Assembly: GCF_900115495.1 (NCBI RefSeq)
Contig: NZ_FOWR01000023.1
Location: 1,384 to 65,383, forward strand
DNA length: 64,000 nucleotides
Direction: 5' to 3'
DNA from: Enterovibrio norvegicus DSM 15893
GTDB lineage: Bacteria > Pseudomonadota > Gammaproteobacteria > Enterobacterales > Vibrionaceae
The notes under the pieces were generated by a model. That model did no database searches, had not been told where the DNA came from, and worked only from the letters and a program-made list of their open reading frames with translations. How positions within the stretch are numbered: position 1 is the first letter of the stretch; the number at the start of each line of letters is the position of its first letter. Below, piece after piece: positions 9,775 through 18,289 of this stretch. Both the position numbers and the translations under genes were made by a program.

Positions 9775-10494
9775 CTATTGACCACCCGCCCCCATTTTTG
9801 ATTGCTCACTGCTTTCCACTAAATTGCGTGACGCATAATGCTTAAGAGCCTGCCAATGGGACTCATCAATCTCGATACCGTCTCTCCATGCTCTGCGGTC
9901 AGCTTCAGACAAAGACTTTGCCGTGATACATGTTGTAAAGGGACCAAAATCTTCCGCAGTAAACGCCGACTGTTGAACGTCAATATGCAGACATTTCTTG
10001 GGTAATTGGGGCAATTCACTGAAATAGATATCAGGAAAACGTCGCCCCGCATTCCACACACAATCCACATGAAACGGCGCTTGGCTATTGCTCCACTGCG
10101 CACGAACTGACAATCCCTTACCCGCCAGCTTGAGCAATTCACCGTACGCAAACCAGCGGTTATGGCTGTTCAGAATTTCAATACGAATGGCTGAGCGACC
10201 GATCATTTGATCCATAGAAACATCGATCAAAGCAGGAAAATGGTTCAGTAGACTCGCACCCTTCAAATCCGCAGAAATGGTGGCATCGTTTGTCAGAAAA
10301 GCGCCAACAGGTACGTCAGGCTCTGCCGCCAAAAAATCCATGGATGACACAAAATGAGAGACGCCTTTTAGCCCTGACATTTCTAAATCTGCCACCATGT
10401 TAGCAATCACATCCGATTCCCCACATTGGCGATGTAAGCTTTCATAAGCCTTACTGCACAGGGTAACCAGTTCATTGTGAGAGAGATACATCAT
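9775..10494 (-). CDS. Uncharacterised protein, probably DUF3726 family, 239 aa
   Basis: Begins MMYLSHNELVTLCSKAYESL, which I associate with the DUF3726 family; this assignment is from memory and moderate. No signal peptide, membrane segment or catalytic motif is obvious; there are scattered Cys residues and several Trp. It overlaps the 577-aa gene by ATGA (10491-10494), so the two are translationally coupled and probably work together. Last gene of the BCCT/M19/aldehyde dehydrogenase cluster and followed by a terminator. The context suggests a role in breakdown or handling of the transported compound; nothing in the sequence shows the reaction. Confidence 0.75.
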   Translation of the reverse strand: MMYLSHNELVTLCSKAYESLHRQCGESDVIANMVADLEMSGLKGVSHFVSSMDFLAAEPDVPVGAFLTNDATISADLKGASLLNHFPALIDVSMDQMIGRSAIRIEILNSHNRWFAYGELLKLAGKGLSVRAQWSNSQAPFHVDCVWNAGRRFPDIYFSELPQLPKKCLHIDVQQSAFTAEDFGPFTTCITAKSLSEADRRAWRDGIEIDESHWQALKHYASRNLVESSEQSKMGAGGQ

Positions 10495-12224
10495 GCCAGC
10501 CCCCCTCGCTTACACGTTGCCAACGCTGTCACTTCGCACTCAGTACAAGGCATCAATGGAAACAACCAGCTTTCCTCAAACCGTTTAGCGGCGAGATCAC
10601 TCACTAAAGGCGCACCTTGGAATAAGGTCACACGCACCCAACGGTCTGATCGAGGGTCAAACTTAGTCGCACCAAACATCGACAATTTACAGCGCAACAA
10701 ATGCATCGGTAATGCACGCTCTGACAAGACATTCATTTGAATATCGCCCATCGGCTGCTGCGCCATGGTCCACACACGTCGTGAAATCACGCGATGAGAA
10801 GGATTACTCAACAAAAAGTGCGCCAAAGACAATGACGGATCCGCCTGTTGCAGTGCCGCATACAATTTCGACACTTGACGCCCAATGTCCAAAGGTAATT
10901 CGCGTTCTTCTCCAGGCTCCTGGCCGCGAACACCCATTCTCGGTTCTTCTTTATCTTGTGAACGATACCAAAACCAATACTTGTTTTCTGGCTCAGTAAA
11001 GTCAATATCAATCGCCCAACGGTAGCGGGTTTCCATTACCTCCAGCATGTCTTTCACACTGATGCCAGGATCAAGTGATAGAGATTCGTCCGTATTCAAT
11101 TTGTTGATGAAGCGATCAACACATTCAGGAAAGATCTCCATGATGCAAGTAGCAAGCACCTCTTGCGTTTCCAAGCTCAAATCGCTCGCACTATCAAGCA
11201 CATCACCCCAAGTGTTGAACGGTGAAAACTGCTGTCGTATGCGTGTCATCAATGCAGGGATCTGCGCGATGCATTCCATATTCAACGCTTGTTGTTGTTC
11301 GTTGATCGTGATGATTTGCTCAAAGTGCCTTTGGGCTTTTTTCAGCAAGCCACACACACGGTTTGTACTCTCTTCATTCACACTCTGTGAGCAGGCTGAA
11401 GCCAACGCCATTTCACGTTGTGACAACCAGCGATCCACCACGCGAGGATGACGAATAAGATACGGAGCCATGCCCAAGCCCGTCGCATTACCTATACCAA
11501 GGTAACGTTTTAATTCAGGACAAATTGTTGATGCTTTTTCACCGCCGCGCTGCTTGGCAATATACTCGACCCAATCCAGACTGAATTGACGAAGAATATA
11601 CACCGCGCACATTTGGGCGCTGAACGTTAAATTAAAATCTTCGTTGCTCTGCAGAGTTTCAAAATCTGCAATGCCAAACTTCCCATTGCCGTAAACAGCC
11701 GTGGTACGGAGGATATACCCCACGCGGGCAATCTCAGCCGTGTTTGGCTGTTCGCCTTGTGCCAATGACGACACCAAGTGTTCGAATACGCGCACGCTTT
11801 TGTTTGCACGCGCCAACACCAGCACACGGGAAGAATTACGACCTGCTTCTTGTAGGGGAACATTTTGACGAAGTTGTTCAATGGTGCTCATATCCGCACG
11901 CCCACGGATTAGCGCGAAGGTGACATCCCATTTTTCAGCAATGACACGGTCATTTCGATCTTCATCCGCAATCGCATCAGAGAAGACAACCAATTGGTAT
12001 GTGTCATAAGAAGCTTCAAGTTCGTAAACTGCGGTACCAAAACCCTTGTCACTCATTTTCCAAAGGGCTTGCGACACTTTCCAATTTTCAGTCGCCATTT
12101 TTCTTATCAGCGATCGAACAAAGCTGATGCGGGTTTGGTGCATGGCGCCCAAACGTGTTGGGGCCATAACGATTGCAGGGTCTCGGAGCGTATTCTCAGA
12201 TTCCTTGGCAAAGCTCGCGTTCAT
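10491..12224 (-). CDS. Uncharacterised 577-aa protein coupled to the DUF3726-like gene
   Basis: ATG at 12224 with AGGTGAG just upstream. No signal peptide or membrane segment; the protein looks cytoplasmic, mostly helical, with few low-complexity parts. The only motif-like feature is the C-terminal PCTECEVTALATCKRGG, with a CxxC and a further Cys that could bind metal. I do not recognise an enzyme family. It overlaps the next gene by four bases, and is separated from the BCCT gene by 117 bases containing a strong palindrome (12280-12307). Its company (transporter, M19 hydrolase, aldehyde dehydrogenase, RidA) suggests that it belongs to the same pathway, possibly with the 239-aa protein as a complex. 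Confidence 0.75.
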   Translation of the reverse strand: MNASFAKESENTLRDPAIVMAPTRLGAMHQTRISFVRSLIRKMATENWKVSQALWKMSDKGFGTAVYELEASYDTYQLVVFSDAIADEDRNDRVIAEKWDVTFALIRGRADMSTIEQLRQNVPLQEAGRNSSRVLVLARANKSVRVFEHLVSSLAQGEQPNTAEIARVGYILRTTAVYGNGKFGIADFETLQSNEDFNLTFSAQMCAVYILRQFSLDWVEYIAKQRGGEKASTICPELKRYLGIGNATGLGMAPYLIRHPRVVDRWLSQREMALASACSQSVNEESTNRVCGLLKKAQRHFEQIITINEQQQALNMECIAQIPALMTRIRQQFSPFNTWGDVLDSASDLSLETQEVLATCIMEIFPECVDRFINKLNTDESLSLDPGISVKDMLEVMETRYRWAIDIDFTEPENKYWFWYRSQDKEEPRMGVRGQEPGEERELPLDIGRQVSKLYAALQQADPSLSLAHFLLSNPSHRVISRRVWTMAQQPMGDIQMNVLSERALPMHLLRCKLSMFGATKFDPRSDRWVRVTLFQGAPLVSDLAAKRFEESWLFPLMPCTECEVTALATCKRGGLA

Positions 12225-12279
12225 TCATGCTCACCTATGATTCTGGGACGTTACCTATTTGTCCTTATCCATAATTATC

Positions 12280-12307
12280 CGGAACATCACGAGTTCGTGA
12301 TGTTCCG
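12280..12307. repeat. Near-perfect 28-bp palindrome between BCCT gene and 577-aa gene
   Basis: CGGAACATCACGA (12280-12292) and TCGTGATGTTCCG (12295-12307) are exact reverse complements separated by two bases. No T-run follows on the minus strand, so it is not a typical terminator; it could be an mRNA-processing or stabilising hairpin, or an operator. Confidence 0.8.
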
Positions 12308-12341
12308 AAACGGCATATTTCTGTCCAATTGCGTCAGCGGG

Positions 12342-13907
12342 TTATCTCAACCCTTGCGCTGTCGCCATCTTCATTGCGATTTGTGGCGCATTCCAAAGTG
12401 CAGGAAGCAAGATGAGCGACACAGGTACCGCGGTAATCACAATGAAAGATTGCAGTGCCGATACACCACCCGCCCCTAGGGAAATCAATATGATGGCTGT
12501 TGCCCCCATCATCACACCCCAGAATGAGCGAATAAGCGCATTCGGTTCTGTTTCACCACTGATCACCACACTGATGGTGTAGGTCATGGAGTCACCCGTG
12601 GTGACGATGAAGATCGTGGTCAAAATCAGGAACAAAATAGACACAATCATTGGGAACGGAAGTTGCTGTGTGATCGCAAGCAAAGAGGCTGGCAAGTTAA
12701 AACCTTCAAATGCCGCACTCACAGAGCCTGGGTTCGCCATTTCAAATGCCAAACCAGAACCACCCACAATCGAGAACCAGAAACACGTAATAAGCGGTGC
12801 GATAATGCTAATCGTCGTGACCAACTGTCGAATGGTGCGTCCACGAGAGATTCGCGCAATGAAGATCGCCATCATTGGTCCATACCCAAGGAACCAACCC
12901 CAGAAGAACACTGTCCACCAGCTCAACCAACCCATATCACCGCGGAACGTCGCCATCGGGATAAAGTTGTCAATCATTGTACCCACACCCTGAACGTAAC
13001 CGTTGATAATGAAATCAGTTGGGCCAACGAGAAGGATGTATATCATCAAGCCAACAGCCAGAATGATGTTGTAGCGGCTCAAAATTTGAATCCCTCGGTT
13101 TACCCCACTCAATGCAGAGATGGTGTAAATCGCAATGGCACCCAAAATGATGATGAACTGCGTGGTAAAGCCGTCAGGCAAGTCGAACAACGCATTTAAC
13201 GCGTAACTGACTTGCAAGCCCAAGAAGCCGATAGGACCAATGGTACCCGCCGCCACTGCCACAATGCAGCATGCATCAATGAAAGAACCGAAGAAGCCTG
13301 TTAACACGCGATCGCCAAAAACTGGATACAAAAGTGTGCGCGGTTTAAGTGGAAGGCCTTTGTCGTAGTGAAGGTGCATCAACACAATGGTTGTTAGCGT
13401 GCCAAGGATGGCCCAAGCCAAAAAGCCCCAGTGCATGAAAGACTGTGATAAGGCATTGAACGCTTGGCGTTGAATATTGCCTTCAGGCGTACCATACAAC
13501 GGAGGAGGATTCACAAAGTGAGCAATCGGCTCTGCCGCCGCCCAGAACACTCCACCACCCGCAAGTAGCGTACACAGAATAATGGCTAACCATTTGAAAC
13601 CGTCTAGCTCTGGTTTCTCAAGACCACCCAATCGGACTTTCGATGTGGTTGGGCTAATCGCAAGGCCCATACCGACCAGGAACGTAATTAGCAGCAGCAA
13701 CTGCCAATAAGGCCCAAATATTTTCACAGACCAAGCAAAGCCTGCATTTACAAGGCTCGACAACAGTTCGTTATCAACCAGTGCAAGCACAACGAACGCA
13801 GTCAAAAACCCTCCGCTCATCCATAACACAGGGTTGTTTAACCCAAGCTTTTCAATGGTGCTTTGTGCCTGTGGCACGGTTTTCTCTGAGTTGAGTAAGT
13901 CAGACAT
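12342..13907 (-). CDS. BCCT-family betaine/choline/carnitine-type transporter, 521 aa
   Basis: Sodium- or proton-coupled uptake of a zwitterionic quaternary-amine-like solute across the inner membrane. About 12 hydrophobic segments are visible, with the family signatures FWAAAEPIAHF, MHWGFLAWA and, near the middle of the second half, FWGWFLGYGPMMAIFIARIS followed by RGRTIRQ. I chose the ATG at 13907 (MSDLLNSEK), preceded by GGAGA, over an extension of 24 residues from 13979 that lacks a ribosome binding site. Neighbours in the same direction encode an M19 hydrolase, an aldehyde dehydrogenase and RidA, so the solute is probably catabolised rather than only stored. It is a different BCCT subtype from the dddT product at 42557. 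Exact substrate not readable from sequence. Confidence 0.93.
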   Translation of the reverse strand: MSDLLNSEKTVPQAQSTIEKLGLNNPVLWMSGGFLTAFVVLALVDNELLSSLVNAGFAWSVKIFGPYWQLLLLITFLVGMGLAISPTTSKVRLGGLEKPELDGFKWLAIILCTLLAGGGVFWAAAEPIAHFVNPPPLYGTPEGNIQRQAFNALSQSFMHWGFLAWAILGTLTTIVLMHLHYDKGLPLKPRTLLYPVFGDRVLTGFFGSFIDACCIVAVAAGTIGPIGFLGLQVSYALNALFDLPDGFTTQFIIILGAIAIYTISALSGVNRGIQILSRYNIILAVGLMIYILLVGPTDFIINGYVQGVGTMIDNFIPMATFRGDMGWLSWWTVFFWGWFLGYGPMMAIFIARISRGRTIRQLVTTISIIAPLITCFWFSIVGGSGLAFEMANPGSVSAAFEGFNLPASLLAITQQLPFPMIVSILFLILTTIFIVTTGDSMTYTISVVISGETEPNALIRSFWGVMMGATAIILISLGAGGVSALQSFIVITAVPVSLILLPALWNAPQIAMKMATAQGLR

Positions 13908-13998
13908 CTTCTGTCTCCACATGATGGCGAACACAATGGTCAGAGCCACGGTGCCCGTTTCGTTGACAGCAGGAGGCAAATCCTTCAGCCGCAGTAAG

Positions 13999-14988
13999 TT
14001 ATTCCGCTGGTTTTAAGCCAGCATCGAGGAATTCGATCCAGTTTCCGCCAAGGATCTTGGCGGTCTCCGTTTCAGAAAACCCTTTATCGCGAAGTCCCTT
14101 AAAGATGTTCTTCATACCGCTACTATCGGGGAACCACGGCAGCGCCGCAGGCCAACCCGAGTTGCTGGCCGAACCTTCTCCAAAATCGAGGCTCTTTGAC
14201 CAACGTCCATTTCGCATCCATTCCAGTACGCTTTGTGGCTGGTTCAGGCACAAATCGCTGCCAATGGCTAAACGATCAATCCCTACCATTTCGGCAGTAT
14301 CTGCAATGAGCGAACAGAATCTTTCTAAGGTGCAATCACTGCCATCGGGCAAATGGAATGGATAAAGGCTAAAACCAAGCAGGCCGCCTCTTTCCGCCAA
14401 TGCACGGATCACAGTGTCTGATTTGTTTCGAAGCGCTGCGTGCGCTGAGGAAGGGTTTGCATGACTAATGCAAATGGGGCGTGACGAAAGATCGATGGTT
14501 TCCAACGTTGAACGTTCCGCACTGTGCGACATGTCAATCACCATGCCCACGCGATTCATCTCTTCAATCACTTGTTTACCGAAGCGCGTAATACCGCTGT
14601 CGTTTTTCTCGTAGCAACCCGTCGCCAGGAGGCTTTGGTTGTTATAGGTCAATTGCATGATGAGCAAACCCTGCTTTCTCATCACCTCGACCATGCCGAT
14701 TTCGTCATCCAGTGGCGAACAGTTTTGCGCGCCAAAAAATACGCCAACTTTGCCTTCTTCTTTGGCTTTCACTACATCGCTCATCGACATGACGTGCATA
14801 ATGAGGTCAGGATTTTGCTCAAAGAGTAAATTCCACTCGGCAAAACGCGTTAGCGTTTCACGGGCCGTTTCGTGGTAAACCAAAGTGGCATGAATCGCCG
14901 TCACACCACTTTCTTTGAGCTGTTCGAAGTAAGCTCTGTTCCAGTTGCAGTACTGCAAACCATCGATAATAAGGTGGTCTTGATACAT
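13999..14988 (-). CDS. M19 (membrane dipeptidase) family metallohydrolase, 329 aa
   Basis: Member of the renal-dipeptidase amidohydrolase family. Features visible are the early D (LIIDGLQYCNW, in place of the family's usual DxHxD), an FFGAQNCSP strand, the VIDMSHSAE His motif, ISHANPSS and the late IGSDLC segment with its Asp. The ATG at 14988 is preceded by AAGGAG at ideal spacing; an upstream TTG would add only five residues. No signal peptide, so it should be cytoplasmic. Its place between a BCCT transporter and an aldehyde dehydrogenase suggests hydrolysis of an amide or lactone intermediate rather than of dietary dipeptides; related M19 genes lie in betaine-degradation clusters of other bacteria. 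Departure from the DxHxD motif makes true dipeptidase activity uncertain. Confidence 0.85.
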   Translation of the reverse strand: MYQDHLIIDGLQYCNWNRAYFEQLKESGVTAIHATLVYHETARETLTRFAEWNLLFEQNPDLIMHVMSMSDVVKAKEEGKVGVFFGAQNCSPLDDEIGMVEVMRKQGLLIMQLTYNNQSLLATGCYEKNDSGITRFGKQVIEEMNRVGMVIDMSHSAERSTLETIDLSSRPICISHANPSSAHAALRNKSDTVIRALAERGGLLGFSLYPFHLPDGSDCTLERFCSLIADTAEMVGIDRLAIGSDLCLNQPQSVLEWMRNGRWSKSLDFGEGSASNSGWPAALPWFPDSSGMKNIFKGLRDKGFSETETAKILGGNWIEFLDAGLKPAE

Positions 14989-15104
14989 GCTGACTCCTTG
15001 CAAATGTTCGCGGTGTGTAACGTTAGAATGTGTTTAGGGAGAGGTGTGTAGAAACACACCTCTAAGATAAACATCAAATATCGTTGTTAAATACTAGGAA
15101 TAAC

Positions 15105-16553
15105 TCAGTAAGGACGCTGGTAAGCCGTCTTTACAATGGTGTAGAAATCACGGGCATATTGGCCTTGCTCTCGTGGCCCAAAGCTCGATTCTTTACGACC
15201 ACCAAACGGGACGTGGTAATCCGTACCTGCAGTTGGCAAGTTCACCATCACACAACCGGTTTGAGCTTGACGCTTAAACAAAGTGCTGCTGCGCAGGCTT
15301 TGCGTCACGATACCGGCCGTCAAACCAAAACGTGTGTCATTCACGGTGGCGATAGCTTCTTCCAGTGAACTCACTTTCTGAATGCATGCCATTGGCGCAA
15401 ACAACTCTTCTTGGTTGATGTCCCAGCTGTTGTCGGTATTAAGGAAAAGGGTTGGTGACATGTAGAAGCCATCGTGTTCACGGTCGAGACGCTCACCACC
15501 AAAGGCCAAATCAGCACCGTGCTCTTTCGCGCGTTCAACCCAATTCATGTTTGCGCTGAGTTGACGTTCATCAACCACAGGCCCCATAAACACGCCGTCT
15601 TCCAAAGCATGACCCACTTTGAGTTCTGACATACGTTTGATCAGCGCTTCCACGTAGGCATCGTGAATGTCTTCCATCACCACAAGACGCGAAGACGCCG
15701 TACATTTTTGGCCAGTGCCTGAAAATGAACCCGCAATGGTTGCATCAACCGCTGACTTCAAATCTGCATCGCTCGCAATAACCAAGGCATTTTTACTGCC
15801 CATTTCTAGCTGGCAGCGCACAAAGTTTGGTGCGGTTGCCGCAGCAACAGTTCGGCCAACATCGACAGAACCCGTGAAGCTCACGGCATCGATGTCTGGG
15901 CTATTGATCAAAGTGTCACCCACTTGGGCACCAGAACCCAGAAGCAAGTTAAACGCACCAGGATGAACGCCTGCACGGTGAATAATGTCTGTCAGTGCCA
16001 CTGCGCTTGCAGGCGTCAGGTTGGCAGGTTTCCAAATTACACTATTACCAAACGCAAGTGCTGGGGCGATTTTCCACGACGCGGTTGCCGTTGGGAAATT
16101 CCACGGTGAGATAATTGCCACCACACCCACCGCTTCGCGTGTTACTTCCACTGTTACATCTGGGCGAACTGAATCGGCAATGTCGCCCATTTGACGCAAC
16201 ACTTCCGCGGCGTAGTATTGAAAGAATTGGCCTGAACGGTATATTTCGCCGCGTCCTTCTGCGAAAGGCTTGCCTTCTTCCATCGATAGCAAACGCCCTA
16301 GCTCGTCACAACGTGCAATCAGCTCATCACCAATGGTTTGTAATACTTTTTGTTTGAATTCAAGTGGTGTGCTTTCCCATGAAGGCTGCGCGTTTCTCGC
16401 GGCGTCAATCGCCTGCTGAACCTGAGATTGACTCGCTTGAGCAAAATCACCAAGTGACTGTGATGTATCAGACGGATTAACGTTTGCAACTGTGTTTGCG
16501 CCTTGTAGCCATTGACCGTCGATGTAGAGTGCGCTTTCCGTGTTATACGTCAT
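15105..16553 (-). CDS. NAD(P)+-dependent aldehyde dehydrogenase, 2-oxoglutarate-semialdehyde-dehydrogenase-like, 482 aa
   Basis: Full-length aldehyde dehydrogenase superfamily member. I see the cofactor-binding [22 protein letters not shown], the catalytic Glu in [10 protein letters not shown], and the nucleophilic Cys in [14 protein letters not shown]. The [10 protein letters not shown] context and the short SKN segment are typical of alpha-ketoglutarate semialdehyde dehydrogenases (YcbD/AraE-like), which finish hydroxyproline, arabinose and glucarate pathways by giving 2-oxoglutarate. ATG at 16553 is preceded by AAGGA. Lies between the RidA and M19 genes. If the inference holds, the imported compound is degraded to a five-carbon dicarboxylate; succinate-semialdehyde or another acid semialdehyde remains possible. 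Confidence 0.88.
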   Translation of the reverse strand: MTYNTESALYIDGQWLQGANTVANVNPSDTSQSLGDFAQASQSQVQQAIDAARNAQPSWESTPLEFKQKVLQTIGDELIARCDELGRLLSMEEGKPFAEGRGEIYRSGQFFQYYAAEVLRQMGDIADSVRPDVTVEVTREAVGVVAIISPWNFPTATASWKIAPALAFGNSVIWKPANLTPASAVALTDIIHRAGVHPGAFNLLLGSGAQVGDTLINSPDIDAVSFTGSVDVGRTVAAATAPNFVRCQLEMGSKNALVIASDADLKSAVDATIAGSFSGTGQKCTASSRLVVMEDIHDAYVEALIKRMSELKVGHALEDGVFMGPVVDERQLSANMNWVERAKEHGADLAFGGERLDREHDGFYMSPTLFLNTDNSWDINQEELFAPMACIQKVSSLEEAIATVNDTRFGLTAGIVTQSLRSSTLFKRQAQTGCVMVNLPTAGTDYHVPFGGRKESSFGPREQGQYARDFYTIVKTAYQRPY

Positions 16554-16614
16554 GAGAAATCCTTGATTTTGTTATCTAAATACGTGTTCTAAGCATGTAT
16601 TGCTTACTGCGATT

Positions 16615-17049
16615 CTAGTCTGTGTTTGGTACGGCTGCGTACACGGCCAATTCCACCAGCATGCCTTCTCGCGCTAACCCAGCGACCACCATGGCGGCTC
16701 GGTTTGGGTAAGGCGCTTCAAAATACTCAGCGTAAACACTATTGACCGTGGCGAGATAGCTTCTGTCTGTGACATAGATAAGCACCTGTAATACCGCATC
16801 CATCCCCACCCCTGCACATTCGAGGGTGTGAGCAAGGTTATCGAGCGTTTGGCGTGTTTGCGCTTCAATACCACCTTCAACAAGCTGCCCTCGGACATCA
16901 ATAGGAATTTGAGCCGTATAAAGCGTACCGTTGTGCGTCACCGCCCATTCTAAAGGCGCTTTTGAGGCAAACAGCTGAGTTTGCACTGCAGTTTTATTGG
17001 TAGGTGAAGAGGTATTTAGTGACATGGCGCTCGCATCCGTTTTAACCAT
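16615..17049 (-). CDS. RidA family protein (YjgF/YER057c/UK114), 144 aa
   Basis: RidA proteins hydrolyse reactive enamine/imine intermediates to ketones and ammonia in the cytoplasm. The family traits seen are LYTAQIPIDVRGQLVEGGIEAQT, split here into an early strand and Gln-rich helix, DNLAHTLECAGVGMDAVLQVLIYV, YFEAPYPNRAAMVV and a terminal hydrophobic strand VELAVYAAV. The N-terminus is about 15 residues longer than usual; an alternative ATG at 17025 gives a more typical length, and neither start has a strong ribosome binding site. First gene of the minus-strand cluster and divergent from a LysR regulator 121 bases away. Its presence suggests that the pathway passes through an enamine or imine, as expected for nitrogen-containing substrates. 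Confidence 0.88.
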   Translation of the reverse strand: MVKTDASAMSLNTSSPTNKTAVQTQLFASKAPLEWAVTHNGTLYTAQIPIDVRGQLVEGGIEAQTRQTLDNLAHTLECAGVGMDAVLQVLIYVTDRSYLATVNSVYAEYFEAPYPNRAAMVVAGLAREGMLVELAVYAAVPNTD

Positions 17050-17085
17050 TTCGTTTCATTTGATTTACATATTGCACCTTTGATT

Positions 17086-17136
17086 TTGATAAATCTAACG
17101 GTTAATTTTTGACAATTGTTCAGTTTTATTTATCAA
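17086..17136. promoter_or_regulatory. Inverted repeat in the RidA/LysR intergenic region, candidate operator
   Basis: TTGATAAAT (17086-17094) and ATTTATCAA (17128-17136) form a perfect 9-bp inverted repeat with 33 bases between, enclosing the palindrome ACAATTGT (17112-17119). It lies in the 121-bp divergent promoter region, where LysR-type regulators normally bind. Confidence 0.45.
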
Positions 17137-17170
17137 TAGAAGGAAGAGGGAGAAATCAACGGGACGCGGG

Positions 17171-18064
17171 ATGGATATCAAACTTCAACAGCTTAAGCAT
17201 TTTTCATTGGTGGTCGAGCAAGGTGGCTTTCGGGCGGCGGCTTCCAAAGCAAATCGCTCACAGGCAGCATTATCTACATCAGTCAAAGAGTTAGAAAAAA
17301 TTCTCGGGCAATCTCTGTTTGATTCAGGGCACAAAGCGAAGCTCACACCGTTTGGTGATCTTTGCTTACCCAAAATTAATCAGTTCTTAAAGCTGTATGA
17401 GGACCTCAACTCCGATCTTCGCGCAGCAGCGGCTGGGCAATTGGGACAAGTGAGAATCGCAAGCGTGCCTTCAGTGGCCGCAAAACTGATCCCCCGTATT
17501 CTGGCAACCTATACGGAAAGCCACCCAGAGGTTGAAGTCGTGTTGGTGGATGACACTGCTGCTGGCGTAGAAAATCGACTACTGGCAGGAGAAGTGGATG
17601 TTGCACTGGGGAATTGCCTGCACATTCAAGATGAGCGCATTGACTTTATTCCATTACTGGCAGACCCCGTCGGCATTGTTTGCCTGAGCGATCACCCCTT
17701 GACTCAACACACATTGCCTATCGACTGGGAGGTGCTCACACCCTACCCCTTCATTAAAAACGGGACATGCTCCCTACTTGAATCCACACCCGCCAATGCG
17801 CTAACAAACACAGCGCTCTACACAGTTGAAAACATCACGTCGCTATTTTCCGTGCTCGAATTGGGTATCGGCATTACGACGCTCCCTCGCCTCGCCTTCC
17901 CCGATAACGCCAAAAACCTCACTTGGCTGCCGCTGGCCTCACCCTACGTAGAGCGACAGATCGGGATATTCCGTCTCAAGGCGCGCGCTATGTCTCCACA
18001 AGCTTATGATTTTTACGAAATGTGTATCCGAGAATTAAAAGTAAAAGCAAACCTCAGACAATGA
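17171..18064 (+). CDS. LysR-family transcriptional regulator, 297 aa
   Basis: N-terminal winged helix-turn-helix (residues about 5-62; LKHFSLVVEQGGFRAAASKA and the recognition helix SQAALSTSVKELEKILG), then a LysR substrate-binding domain (about 90-290) with GQVRIASVPSV, the usual first strand. Standard length for the family. Divergently transcribed from the RidA-aldehyde dehydrogenase-M19-BCCT cluster, so it is the expected regulator of that cluster, with a pathway compound as coinducer; this is inferred from position only. The ATG at 17171 has a G-rich but not consensus upstream region. Confidence 0.9.
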   Translation: MDIKLQQLKHFSLVVEQGGFRAAASKANRSQAALSTSVKELEKILGQSLFDSGHKAKLTPFGDLCLPKINQFLKLYEDLNSDLRAAAAGQLGQVRIASVPSVAAKLIPRILATYTESHPEVEVVLVDDTAAGVENRLLAGEVDVALGNCLHIQDERIDFIPLLADPVGIVCLSDHPLTQHTLPIDWEVLTPYPFIKNGTCSLLESTPANALTNTALYTVENITSLFSVLELGIGITTLPRLAFPDNAKNLTWLPLASPYVERQIGIFRLKARAMSPQAYDFYEMCIRELKVKANLRQ

Positions 18065-18289
18065 ATGCCTATTTTTCTTGCAAAAGAATTAACCTCTCAC
18101 CGCATTCTATGACCGCGATTTGGTGCCAAACCACTGATTTCATCGAAATGCAATTAAGCGCTCAGTGACTTTCGAACTGTTAATCGCAAATCATAAATTT
18201 CACATACGACAACTTGGAGAGACATACATTCATCTGCTTGATTTTATATGGGTCACAAATACCCAACATGAATAGTCAAGGAGAACCCA

